DNA from: Rhodovarius crocodyli
GTDB taxonomy: Bacteria; Pseudomonadota; Alphaproteobacteria; Acetobacterales; Acetobacteraceae
DNA: 64,000 nucleotides
Assembly (NCBI GenBank): GCA_945901085.1
Contig: CAMDJV010000008.1
Coordinates: forward strand, 1 to 64,000
Direction of reading: 5' to 3'
This document shows, one piece after another, positions 8,769 to 16,969 of the stretch (position 1 is the first letter of the stretch; every line of letters starts with the position of its first letter). The notes under the pieces were generated by a model that saw only the letters and a list, made by a program, of their open reading frames with translations, did not search any database and had not been told where the DNA came from. Both the position numbers and the translations under genes were made by a program.

Positions 8769-11700
8769 TCATACCTCCTCCACATGCAGCACGCCTGGCA
8801 ATACCTTCATGGCCTGCATCATGCGCGGTGAGACATTATAGCCACCGGGCAGCGCCAGGGCGATATGCTGGCCATTGCCCAGCCGGGGAACGAGCGAGAC
8901 CTTGCCGCGGCCGCTGCCCTCGCGCGCCAGCAGCACGCGGATATGGCCGATGGCCTCGGCGCGGTCGATTTCGAGGCGAATGGCGCGTTGGACGCCCGCC
9001 GCCGCACGGTCGAGCGGTTCGACATCAAGCGCGGTGAGGCGCAGCGCGTCGTTTTCGATTTTGGCTTCGGCGGTGATGATGATGGCCTGGCCATCTTCGA
9101 GCATGTCGCGCGAGCGGTTGAGCACCTCGGAGAAGCAGGTGACCTCGAAGCTGCCCGATTGGTCGCTCATCGAGACCCAGGCCATGCGGCTGCCGGTTTT
9201 GGTGTTGCGCTCCTTGCGGGCGGTGACGGTGCCGGCGAGTTTGACCCGGCGCTGCCCGGCGCGGGCCTGCTCGCTGATCATGGAACTGGGGATGACGCCC
9301 AGTGCGCGCAGCGCCTTTTTGTATTCATCCAGAGGATGGGCGGTGAGGTGGAAGCCCACCGCCTCGGCCTCGAAGGCCAGACGGTCGAGCACCGGCCATT
9401 CCTGCACCTCGGGCAGGCGCAGCATGGGCGGGCCCTGCTCCACCGTGCCAAAGAGCGAGACCTGGGCGGAGGCGCGCTCCTCCGCCATGGCCTGGGCGCG
9501 GCGCAGCAGGGTTTCGGCGCCGCCGACGAGGGCGGCGCGGCTGGCGCCGAGGGAATCGAAGGCGCCGGCCTTGGCTAGGTTTTCCAACTGCATCTTGTTG
9601 AGCAGGCGCGGATCCACCCGCTCGGCGAAATCGGCCACGCTATCGAAGGGTTTTTGCCGGGCGGCGACGAGGTCCTTCATGGCTTGGAGGCCCACACGTT
9701 TGATGGCGGCGAGGGCGAAGCGGATGGCGCCGCCATCCACGGTGAACTCGGCGGCCGATGCGTTGATGTCGGGCGGCAGCACCTTGATGCCGAGGCGCGA
9801 GGCTTCCTGCATATGCGAGGCGAGTTTGTCGGTATTGCCCAGGTCGAGCGTCATGGAGGCGGCGAGGAAGGCGACGGGGTGGTTCGCCTTGAGCCAGGCG
9901 GTGTGATAGCTGACCAAGGCATAGGCGGCGGCGTGGGATTTGTTGAAGCCGTATTCGGCGAAGCGCTGCATCAGGTCGAAGACCTCGCCGGCCGTTGTGG
10001 CGGGCACGCCATTCTTGGTGGCCCCCTCCACGAAGGTGGCGCGCTGGCGCTCCATTTCCTTCATGTCCTTCTTGCCCATGGCGCGGCGCAGCAGGTCGGC
10101 GCCGCCCAGGGAGAAGCCGGCCATGACCTGGGCGATCTGCATCACCTGTTCCTGATAGACCATGATGCCATAGGTCTCGGCCAGGATGGCGTGGATGGAG
10201 GGGTGGGGGCTGGCCCAGGCCTCGCCATGCTTGCGGGCGCAATAGGCGGGGATATTGGCCATGGGGCCGGGGCGGTAGAGCGAGACGGCGGCGATGAGGT
10301 CTTCGAGCCTATCGGGGCGCATGGCGCGCAGGCAGTCGCGCATGCCCTGGCCTTCGAACTGGAACACCCCGGCGGCGTCGCCACGGGCCAGCATGGCGTA
10401 GGTTTTGGGGTCGTCGAGGGGGATTTCGGCGAGGTCGACCACCACCCCCTGCCCGGCCAGCAATTCGAGGGCGCGTTGCAGGACGGTCAGCGTCTTGAGG
10501 CCGAGGAAGTCGAACTTCACCAGGCTCGCCTGCTCGACATATTTCATCGAGTATTGGGTGATCAGGTCTGGGCTGCGCGGGTCGCGGTAGAGCGGCACAA
10601 TCTCGTTGAGCGGCTTGCGGCCGATGACGACGCCAGCGGCATGGGTGGAGGCGTTGCGGTAGAGGCCTTCCACCTGCTGGGCGATGTCGAGGAGGCGGGC
10701 GGTGCTTTCGTCATTGGCGGCCAATTCGCGCAGGCGGGGTTCGCCGGCTATGGCGTCCTTGAGGCCCACCGGCTTGGCGGGGTTGAAGGGGATGAGGCCG
10801 GCGATCTTGTCCACCTGGCCATAGGGCATGCCCAGCACGCGGCCGACATCGCGCACGGCGGCCTTGGCTTGCAGCTTGCCGAAGGTGATGATCTGGCCCA
10901 CCCGGTCGGCGCCATATTCGCGGCGGACGTAATCGATCACCTCACCGCGGCGGTCCTGGCAGAAATCAATGTCGAAATCGGGCATCGACACGCGCTCGGG
11001 GTTGAGGAAGCGCTCGAAAAGCAGGCCCCAGCGCAGCGGGTCGAGATCGGTGATGGCGAGTGCCCAGGCGGCGACGGAACCAGCGCCCGAGCCACGGCCG
11101 GGGCCGACGGGGATGCCCTGCTCTTTCGCCCATTGGATGAAATCGGCGACGATGAGGAAGTAGCCGGAGAAGCCCATGCTCTCGATCACGCCGAGTTCGT
11201 ATTCGAGGCGGGATTGGTAGGTTTCGCGTTCGGCGAAAATCTCGCGCTGAAGGCGTTGTTCGAGGCCGCGGCGGGCCATATCGGCCACGGTTTCGGCCTC
11301 GGTCATGCCCGGTTGCACTTTGGGGCAGATGGGGAGGGCGGGTTTTTTGGTCTCCGTCATCACCGCGCAGAGCTTGGCGATGGCCAGCGTATTGTCGCAG
11401 GCCTCGGGCAGGTCGTGGAACAGCGCGCGCATTTCGGCGGCGGTCTTGAAATAATGGTTGGCGGTGACGCGGCGGCGCTCGGTCTCGGCCATGGTGCGGC
11501 CCTCGGCGATGCAGAGCAGCGCGTCATGCGCCTCATGCATTTTGGCGAGGGCGAAATAGACGTCGTTGGTGGCGATGATGGGCAGGGCGGCGGCTTCGGC
11601 CAGGGCGAGTTGACCGGGTTCGGTGGCGGCATCGCGCTCAGTGCCGTGGCGGTGGAGTTCCACGGCGAGGCGGCCGGGGAAGAGGGCGGCGAGGGCGGCG

Positions 11701-12182
11701 AGGAGTTTTTCCGCCTGCGGGCGGCGGCCCTCGGCCAGGAGGCGGGCGATGGGGCCATGGGTGCCGCCGGTGAGCAGGTAAAGGCCCTCGGCGTGATGGG
11801 CGAGGGTTTCGAGGGAGATGGCGGGGCGGCCGGAGGGGTCCTCGCCCAGATAGCCGGCGCTGCTGAGGCGTTGGAGGTTTTCGAGGCCGGCTGGGTTCAT
11901 CGCCAGGGCGACCAGCACATCGGGCTGCAGGCGGGCCGCCTCGGGCCTGGGGTCGGTGACTGAGCGGGCAAGCCAGAGCTGGCAGCCCATGATGGGCTGG
12001 ATGCCGCGGGCGGAGCAGGCCTGAGCGAATTCCAGCGCGCCGAAGAGATTGGCGGTATCGGTTATGGCCACCGCGGGCATGGCGGCATCAAGGGCGAGTT
12101 GTGCTAGCTTCTCGGCCTTGATCGCGCCCTCGCTGAGGGAATAGCTGGAATGGGCGTGCAGGTGGATGAAGGACTCGGCCAT
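8769..12182 (-). CDS. dnaE: DNA polymerase III subunit alpha
   Basis: 1137 residues, close to the usual 1150-1160 of DnaE1, the replicative polymerase. The N-terminal PHP domain begins with FIHLHAHSSYSLSEGA. The polymerase domain shows GPGRGSGAGSVAAWAL and the catalytic aspartates in PDFDIDFCQDRRGEV near residue 400. Helix-hairpin-helix and OB-fold regions follow (VKLAGTVTARKERN, MAWVSMSDQSGSFEV). The ATG at 12182 begins MAESFIHLHAHSS, the family-typical start. In many alphaproteobacteria dnaE follows lolD directly; here a 6.5-kb block and two repeat elements separate them. Confidence 0.97.
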   Translation of the reverse strand: MAESFIHLHAHSSYSLSEGAIKAEKLAQLALDAAMPAVAITDTANLFGALEFAQACSARGIQPIMGCQLWLARSVTDPRPEAARLQPDVLVALAMNPAGLENLQRLSSAGYLGEDPSGRPAISLETLAHHAEGLYLLTGGTHGPIARLLAEGRRPQAEKLLAALAALFPGRLAVELHRHGTERDAATEPGQLALAEAAALPIIATNDVYFALAKMHEAHDALLCIAEGRTMAETERRRVTANHYFKTAAEMRALFHDLPEACDNTLAIAKLCAVMTETKKPALPICPKVQPGMTEAETVADMARRGLEQRLQREIFAERETYQSRLEYELGVIESMGFSGYFLIVADFIQWAKEQGIPVGPGRGSGAGSVAAWALAITDLDPLRWGLLFERFLNPERVSMPDFDIDFCQDRRGEVIDYVRREYGADRVGQIITFGKLQAKAAVRDVGRVLGMPYGQVDKIAGLIPFNPAKPVGLKDAIAGEPRLRELAANDESTARLLDIAQQVEGLYRNASTHAAGVVIGRKPLNEIVPLYRDPRSPDLITQYSMKYVEQASLVKFDFLGLKTLTVLQRALELLAGQGVVVDLAEIPLDDPKTYAMLARGDAAGVFQFEGQGMRDCLRAMRPDRLEDLIAAVSLYRPGPMANIPAYCARKHGEAWASPHPSIHAILAETYGIMVYQEQVMQIAQVMAGFSLGGADLLRRAMGKKDMKEMERQRATFVEGATKNGVPATTAGEVFDLMQRFAEYGFNKSHAAAYALVSYHTAWLKANHPVAFLAASMTLDLGNTDKLASHMQEASRLGIKVLPPDINASAAEFTVDGGAIRFALAAIKRVGLQAMKDLVAARQKPFDSVADFAERVDPRLLNKMQLENLAKAGAFDSLGASRAALVGGAETLLRRAQAMAEERASAQVSLFGTVEQGPPMLRLPEVQEWPVLDRLAFEAEAVGFHLTAHPLDEYKKALRALGVIPSSMISEQARAGQRRVKLAGTVTARKERNTKTGSRMAWVSMSDQSGSFEVTCFSEVLNRSRDMLEDGQAIIITAEAKIENDALRLTALDVEPLDRAAAGVQRAIRLEIDRAEAIGHIRVLLAREGSGRGKVSLVPRLGNGQHIALALPGGYNVSPRMMQAMKVLPGVLHVEEV

Positions 12183-12245
12183 GAAGCCTTGTGTAGCATC
12201 AGCGGGGCTGGGGGTTCATCCCTATTGGCTTTATGGCGGGGGTGA

Positions 12246-12431
12246 AGAGCGAAAGGGCTTTGCCCGAGCTTTGCCCTCTCGCGCTCTCCCACCAGGGTCG
12301 ACATGTATGTCGACGATTGTCCTGGACCTTTGATTAATTGGAATATCAACAATTTAACGAAGGTGCAGGAAACTGGTCGACATACATGTCGACCCTGCTG
12401 GGGTGCTCGAGGGGCAAAGCCCCTCGATCTT
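12246..12431 (+). repeat. Family I palindromic element, copy A
   Basis: About 186 bp in the gap between devA and dnaE. Order on the plus strand: a left outer hairpin around AAGGGCTTTGCCC, then CCACCAGG, then the 18-mer GTCGACATGTATGTCGAC (12297-12314), then GATTGTCCTGGA, an AT-rich core, GAAGGTGCAGGAAACTG, the exact inverse 18-mer GTCGACATACATGTCGAC (12376-12393), CCTGCTGGGGTG, and a perfect right hairpin with TCGAGGGGC arms and AAA loop (12407-12427). Very similar copies lie at about 47746-47913 (inverted) and 57909-58156. Unlike the others, its left hairpin carries an 11-bp partial duplication. No coding capacity. The terminal hairpins could end transcription or protect mRNA ends. Confidence 0.9.
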
Positions 12432-12449
12432 GTTTACTGACGCGACCCG

Positions 12450-13139
12450 TCAAGCGCGCGGCACGGCCTCATCGCGCACCAGGCGGCCGTCTTCCATGGT
12501 CAGGATGCGATCGGCCAGGGCCATGATGCGGGAATCATGGGTGACCATGAGGGTGGTGGTGCGGCGCTCGGTGGCGAGGAGGCGGATGATGTCGAGCAGT
12601 TGTTGTGCGCTTTCCCAATCCAGTGCTGCGGTGGGTTCATCGGCGAAGATGATGTCGGGGTTGCCCACCAGGGCGCGGGCGACGGCGACGCGCTGTTTTT
12701 GGCCGCCGGAGAGGTTGGCGGGCAGGTAGTGCAGCCGCTCGCCCAGGCCGAGCAGGCGCAGGGCGTGTTCGGCGGCGGCATCGGCGCCGGGGCGGATGCC
12801 ATGGACATCGAGGCCCATGCGGACATTTTGCATCGCGGTGAGGCTGTCGTGCAGGTTATGGGCCTGGAAGATGAAGCCCAGGCGGCGGCGGCAGGCGATG
12901 CGGGTTTCTTCATCGGCGCCCAGCAATTCTTGGCCGAGCAGGCCCACCCTGCCCTGCTGCAAGGCGCGCAGGCAGCCCAGCAGGGTGAGCAGCGTGGTTT
13001 TGCCCGAGCCCGAGGCGCCGACCAGGATGACGAATTGTCCGCGCGGGATGGCGAGGTTGATATCGAAGAGCACTTGTCGCCGGGCCTCGCCCTCGCCGAA
13101 GGCGTGGTTCAGCCCGGCGATGCTGATGGCGGGGTGCAT
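12450..13139 (-). CDS. devA: DevA-type ABC exporter ATPase
   Basis: 229 residues from the ATG at 13139, whose ATGA overlaps the devC stop. ABC ATPase of the MacB/LolD/DevA branch: Walker A GASGSGKTT, signature LSGGQKQRVAVARAL, Walker B IIFADEPTAALDWES. With the devC and devB products next to it, it should power an export complex spanning the inner membrane. The DevA subfamily call rests on the DevC and DevB neighbours as much as on its own sequence. The gene ends 18 bp before repeat copy A. Confidence 0.85.
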   Translation of the reverse strand: MHPAISIAGLNHAFGEGEARRQVLFDINLAIPRGQFVILVGASGSGKTTLLTLLGCLRALQQGRVGLLGQELLGADEETRIACRRRLGFIFQAHNLHDSLTAMQNVRMGLDVHGIRPGADAAAEHALRLLGLGERLHYLPANLSGGQKQRVAVARALVGNPDIIFADEPTAALDWESAQQLLDIIRLLATERRTTTLMVTHDSRIMALADRILTMEDGRLVRDEAVPRA

Positions 13140-14314
13140 CAGAACAGCGCTGCCGGGTCGGCCTTGGCCAGGCGGCGGGTGGCGATGGCGCCTGAGAGGG
13201 TGCACATGATGATGGTGCCCAGCAGCATGAAGAGCATGCGGCTGCCGGTCATCTCCAGGGGCAAGCCGGCCGTGGCTTTGACTGCGGCATAGAGGGCGAT
13301 GGCCAGCGCCGTGCCGGGCAGGAAGCCGAAGAGTGCGAGGATCACTGCCTCTTCGAAGATGACGCCGAGGAAGAAGGATTGCCGGTAGCCGATGGCTTTG
13401 AAGGTGGCGTATTCGCGCATGTGGTCGGCCACATCCGAGGCCAGGACCTGATAGACGATGATGATGCCCACCAGGGCGCCGATGACCACGCCAAAGCCGA
13501 AGACGATGCCGACGGGGCGCTGGGTGGTTTGGAAATTCTGGTCGCGGCGGATCGCCTCATCGACGCTGCGCACGGCGGTATCGGCTGCGGGCAAGGCGGC
13601 GCGTAGGCGGGCGATGAGGGGGTCGATGGCCTGGCCCGGGGCTGCGCGCACCAAGATGATATTGGGCGCGCCGGCGGTGCGGTTGCGGAAGAGTTTGAGG
13701 AAGGTCTGGTCGGAGACCACCATCACGCCATCGGCGCCAAAGCCGCCGCCGATGCGAAAACTGCCCAGGATATTGACCGAGCGATTGGCGGTTTCGATGC
13801 GATAGGGCCGGCCGGCATCGATTTCGTCGAAGAGTTCGGGCGGCACGTTGCGGGTGCCGCGGTCGATCAGCGCAGCGTTGGAGAGGGCGAGGAGTGGGCG
13901 GGCGGCTTCGATTTCGGCGACGCGAAAATTGGCCATGCGGGGGTCCACGCCCATGACATCGAGGGTGCGGATGGTGCCATCGGGCTGTTTCCAATCCATT
14001 TTGAAAATGTAGAGCGGTGTTGCCTCGGCCACACCGGGGATGGCGAGCGCTTCGAGCATGCGGTTGCGTGGCAGGGGGCTGCCATCTTGCAGGGTATTGG
14101 CGTCCGAGGCTTGGATGAGGATGTCGGCGTCGAAGCTGGCATAGGGCAGGCTGATGCCGTTGAGCAGGCCGCCGAGAAAGCCCAATTGCATATAGATCAG
14201 CAGATTGGCGAAGGTGACGCCGGCGAGGGCGGCGATCAGCCGGTTGCGGTTGTGGCGCAATTGCAGCCAGCCAATGGGCAGGCGGCCGAGCAGGCGGGTG
14301 AGCAGGGCGGTCAT
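13139..14314 (-). CDS. devC: DevC-type ABC exporter permease
   Basis: 391 residues, FtsX/MacB-like permease. The N-terminus WLQLRHNRNRLIAALAGV followed by ANLLIYMQLGFLGGL matches the DevC subfamily of heterocyst glycolipid-type exporters. After the first helix comes a large periplasmic domain (about residues 45-265), then three C-terminal helices with YATFKAIGYRQSFFLGV. It overlaps devB by four bases upstream and devA by four downstream. In cyanobacteria DevBCA exports glycolipids with TolC; here the cargo is unknown and no TolC-like gene is present in the window. Confidence 0.85.
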   Translation of the reverse strand: MTALLTRLLGRLPIGWLQLRHNRNRLIAALAGVTFANLLIYMQLGFLGGLLNGISLPYASFDADILIQASDANTLQDGSPLPRNRMLEALAIPGVAEATPLYIFKMDWKQPDGTIRTLDVMGVDPRMANFRVAEIEAARPLLALSNAALIDRGTRNVPPELFDEIDAGRPYRIETANRSVNILGSFRIGGGFGADGVMVVSDQTFLKLFRNRTAGAPNIILVRAAPGQAIDPLIARLRAALPAADTAVRSVDEAIRRDQNFQTTQRPVGIVFGFGVVIGALVGIIIVYQVLASDVADHMREYATFKAIGYRQSFFLGVIFEEAVILALFGFLPGTALAIALYAAVKATAGLPLEMTGSRMLFMLLGTIIMCTLSGAIATRRLAKADPAALF

Positions 14315-15504
14315 TGTGCCCCCTGCCCCCCCCCCTGGGGCGCCCCAGGGGGCGTCAGCCGGATGCGCGCGGTGACTTGCAGATTGGCGAAGCGGGCGGC
14401 GATGGCGGCGGAGGCGGCGTCGAGTTCGATGACCGCGCGCAGCACGCGGGTATCGGTATTGGCGGCGGGGCTGGCATCGGTGAGCGTCTGGCGCAGCACT
14501 TCGGCGCCAATGCGCCCGAGGCTGCCGTTGAGGGCGCGGGGCAAGGCGGCGGCGGAGAGGGTGACGGGCTGGCCGGGGGCGAGCAGGTTCACCTGGTCTT
14601 CATAGACCTCGATTTCGGCGATCATCTGGTCGAGCCCGCCGAAGCTCATGAGGCCTTGCGCGGCGGGGCGTTCGCCGGGGCGGGCATAGAGGGTGAGCAC
14701 GGTGCCGGCCATGGGGGCGCGGATGACGGCCTTGTCGAGATCAGCGAGGGCGCGGTCACGGTCGGCGGCGGCGGCCTCGGCATTGCGGCGGGCGAGGACC
14801 ACATCGGCTTGCTCGTCGAGGCTGGGCGCGGCGTAGCGGGTGAGGTTGGCGCGGGCGCGGACCACCTCCTGCACCGCCTGCTCATAGGCGAGGCGGCGTT
14901 GATCGGCCACTTGCTCGGTGGCGGCACCGCGGCCGACGAGGGAGGAGGCGCGCTCCATGTCGCGGCGCAGGATGGGCAGGGCGGCTTCGGCGCGGGCGAG
15001 GCCGCTGCGCGATTCCTCGAGTGCGGCGGCGATGGCGATGCGGGTTTGCTCCAGCGCCGCCACGCGGGCGGCGTGGGTGGCTTCGGCCGAGGCGAGGGCG
15101 GCGCGCAGTGCGGGTTCGCTGTCCATGCGTGCGAGCACGGCGGAGGCGGGCACGGTTTCGCCCTCCTGCACCGGCAGGGTGGCGATGCGGGCATCGCCGG
15201 CGCCGAAGGGGGGGGCGATGATGAGGATGCGGCTGCGCGGCAGCAGCTTGCCCAGCGCCACCACCTGGCCGTGGATGGTGCGGGTGACGACGGTGCCGGC
15301 GGGCATGCGCTGTGCATCGGCCACCGGCCCAGGTTCCGCGCCCATAAAGCGCCAGGCCGCAACGCCGGCCCCGAGGGCCAGGGCCAGCACCAGCAGCCAT
15401 GCCCAAAGGCGCGCCGTGCCGCCTGGCCTCGCGGCGGTGGTATGGGGCACGGGCAGAGGCAGGGCGGGATTGGGCTGGCCGGCCGGCGTGGTCCCCTCTG
15501 GCAT
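14311..15504 (-). CDS. devB: DevB/HlyD-type periplasmic adaptor
   Basis: 397 residues from the ATG at 15504. One N-terminal membrane anchor (LWAWLLVLALALGAGVAAW, after a proline-rich cytoplasmic lead), a lipoyl-like half motif, a long alpha-helical hairpin rich in Ala/Glu/Arg (about residues 115-215), the second half DKAVIRAPMAGTVLTLYA, and a beta-barrel part. This is the membrane fusion protein that joins the DevAC pump to an outer-membrane channel. The C-terminal tail is low-complexity Gly/Gln/Pro and coincides with a perfect DNA palindrome at 14331-14352. AGGAG lies somewhat far (13 nt) from the ATG. Confidence 0.85.
   Translation of the reverse strand: MPEGTTPAGQPNPALPLPVPHTTAARPGGTARLWAWLLVLALALGAGVAAWRFMGAEPGPVADAQRMPAGTVVTRTIHGQVVALGKLLPRSRILIIAPPFGAGDARIATLPVQEGETVPASAVLARMDSEPALRAALASAEATHAARVAALEQTRIAIAAALEESRSGLARAEAALPILRRDMERASSLVGRGAATEQVADQRRLAYEQAVQEVVRARANLTRYAAPSLDEQADVVLARRNAEAAAADRDRALADLDKAVIRAPMAGTVLTLYARPGERPAAQGLMSFGGLDQMIAEIEVYEDQVNLLAPGQPVTLSAAALPRALNGSLGRIGAEVLRQTLTDASPAANTDTRVLRAVIELDAASAAIAARFANLQVTARIRLTPPGAPQGGGQGAQ
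14331..14352. repeat. Perfect 22-bp palindrome in the devB 3' end
   Basis: CCCCCTGGGGC followed at once by its reverse complement GCCCCAGGGGG, inside the last codons of devB and about 16 bp before the devC start. It encodes the Gly/Pro/Gln-rich devB tail. In RNA it would form a tight GC hairpin just ahead of the devC start and could tune coupling between the two genes; that role is inference. Confidence 0.8.
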
Positions 15505-15720
15505 CGCGGCTATTCTGCTCCTGCCCGGCGGCGTGCCTGGCTGCTGATGTATCCTGGGGCGATAAGGAAGTCCCGTGAATGGGCATAGCCCAGCGTGGGG
15601 GTATCGCAAAGAGTCGAAGCTTCAACTGCTTCCCCGACAAGAAACGGCAGGTGGGGTATTGGCCGGTATGGTGGTGGGCGGTGCCTGTCACAGCGTGTGG
15701 AACTGGGGCAGGATGGCGCC

Positions 15721-16572
15721 ATGCCCACCATCTTCGCCGGCCTCGCGGCCATGCTGCTCTATTCAGGCAGCTTCGTCGCCACCCGGCACGCCATGATGGC
15801 GGGGCTGGGGCCGCTGGATGTGATGATGCTGCGCTACCTGCTGGGGGGGCTGGCCTGTGCGGCGGTGCTGGCGCGCATTGGCTTGGGCGGGCTCTCCTGG
15901 AGGCGGGTGGCGGTGCTGACGCTGCTGGGTGGGCTGCCGTATTACGGCATGCAGGTGGTGGGGGTGGGGCTGAGTTCGGCCAGCCACGCCGCCATGCTCA
16001 ATCCGGGCGGCACGGTGGTGTTTGCCACCCTGCTGGGCTGGCTGGTGCTGCGTGACAAGCCAGGGCGCGGTGCGCTGGCGGCGCTGCCACTGCTGCTGGG
16101 TGGGCTGGTGCTGATTGCCGGCACGGGCCTGGGCGGCGCGGCCTGGCTGGGCGATGGGATGCTGCTGTTCAGCGGGCTGCAATGGGCGCTTTACGGCACG
16201 CTGCTGCGCTCCTGGGGGGTGTCTGGGCTGCGCTCGGCCTGCATGATCAGCGCGTGTTCCCTGCCCTATGTGCCGGTGCATCTGGTGGTTTTTGGCTGGG
16301 GGGGGCTGGCGGCGGCGCCGGAGGAGGCGCTGTTCCAGGCGCTGTATCAGGGCCTGGGCGTGGGGTTGCTGGCCAATGCGCTGTATTCACATTGCTATGC
16401 GGTGATGGGGCCGGGGCGGGCGGCGATTTTTCCGCCGCTGGTGCCGGTGCTGGGCACGCTTCTGGCGGCGCTGGTGCTGGCTGAGGCGCTCAGCGCGGCG
16501 CAATTTTTGGGCATGGCGCTGGTGGTGAGCGGCATGCTGCTGGCCGGGCTGTGGCGGCGCCCGGCCTGGTAG
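15721..16572 (+). CDS. EamA/DMT family transporter
   Basis: 283 residues, about ten hydrophobic helices in two repeats, drug/metabolite transporter superfamily (EamA). Starts MPTIFAGLAAMLLYSG; the second repeat shows GPGRAAIFPPLVPVLGTLLA, a typical EamA stretch. The ATG at 15721 is chosen because AGGA precedes it at good spacing and it begins the first helix. Members export amino acids or other metabolites; no substrate can be assigned. The 216 bp between it and the divergent devB start should hold both promoters, but I could not pick clear boxes. It converges with the lipoprotein gene, leaving a 2-bp gap. Confidence 0.85.
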   Translation: MPTIFAGLAAMLLYSGSFVATRHAMMAGLGPLDVMMLRYLLGGLACAAVLARIGLGGLSWRRVAVLTLLGGLPYYGMQVVGVGLSSASHAAMLNPGGTVVFATLLGWLVLRDKPGRGALAALPLLLGGLVLIAGTGLGGAAWLGDGMLLFSGLQWALYGTLLRSWGVSGLRSACMISACSLPYVPVHLVVFGWGGLAAAPEEALFQALYQGLGVGLLANALYSHCYAVMGPGRAAIFPPLVPVLGTLLAALVLAEALSAAQFLGMALVVSGMLLAGLWRRPAW

Positions 16573-16574
16573 GG

Positions 16575-16820
16575 TTACCGGCAGACGCGGCGGGTCGTGG
16601 TGCGGTAATGCACGCGGTTATAGCGGTCCACATAGCGTTGCCGGTAGGTCTCGTTCCAGCAGCGTTGGGGGCGGCGGTAATGACCGGGGACCCCCACGGG
16701 CGCAGGCGCGACATAGCCGGTGACGGTCTCGCTGACGACCACGGGCTGGGAGCCATCGACGGGCACGCAGGCGGCGAGAGCGAGGCCGGCCAGCGCCGCG
16801 AAGAGGGTGCGACGGATCAT
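16575..16820 (-). CDS. Small lipoprotein of unknown function
   Basis: 81 residues from the ATG at 16820, which has an excellent AAAGGAG seven bases upstream. The N-terminus MIRRTLFAALAGLALAAC is a lipoprotein signal peptide with lipobox LAAC and the lipidated cysteine at residue 18. The mature part is short, with VVVSETVTGYVAPAPVG and an Arg/Tyr/His-rich basic tail holding two more cysteines (RCW and RVCR). I do not recognise a family. It probably sits in the outer or inner membrane as a lipid-anchored periplasmic protein. Confidence 0.75.
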   Translation of the reverse strand: MIRRTLFAALAGLALAACVPVDGSQPVVVSETVTGYVAPAPVGVPGHYRRPQRCWNETYRQRYVDRYNRVHYRTTTRRVCR

Positions 16821-16919
16821 GGAAAATCTCCTTTCGGAGACACTAATGGGGTAGCCGGAAGCCTGCAATCCATTGGGGCGCCGGGTGAAACACCGCAGCG
16901 CCCCTGAGAGCATTTTTAA

Positions 16920-16939
16920 GCCTTGCGGTGTCGCAAGGC
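16920..16939 (-). terminator. Hairpin downstream of gabD, possible terminator
   Basis: Perfect 8-bp stem GCCTTGCG / CGCAAGGC with a 4-nt loop, 30 bp past the gabD stop. On the minus strand it is followed by TTAAAAAT, a weak U-tract, so terminator activity is plausible but not certain. Confidence 0.45.
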
Positions 16940-16969
16940 AGTTCGGACATGGCGCGAAGGCCGAGCGGC

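Noticed and set aside
9654-11963. 769-codon plus-strand open frame opposite dnaE
   Set aside because: Antisense shadow of dnaE caused by high third-position G+C; no domain pattern.
12246-12431. Copy A as a CRISPR-like or toxin-antitoxin locus
   Set aside because: No spacer series and no coding frames; the structure is a single palindromic element also found twice elsewhere.
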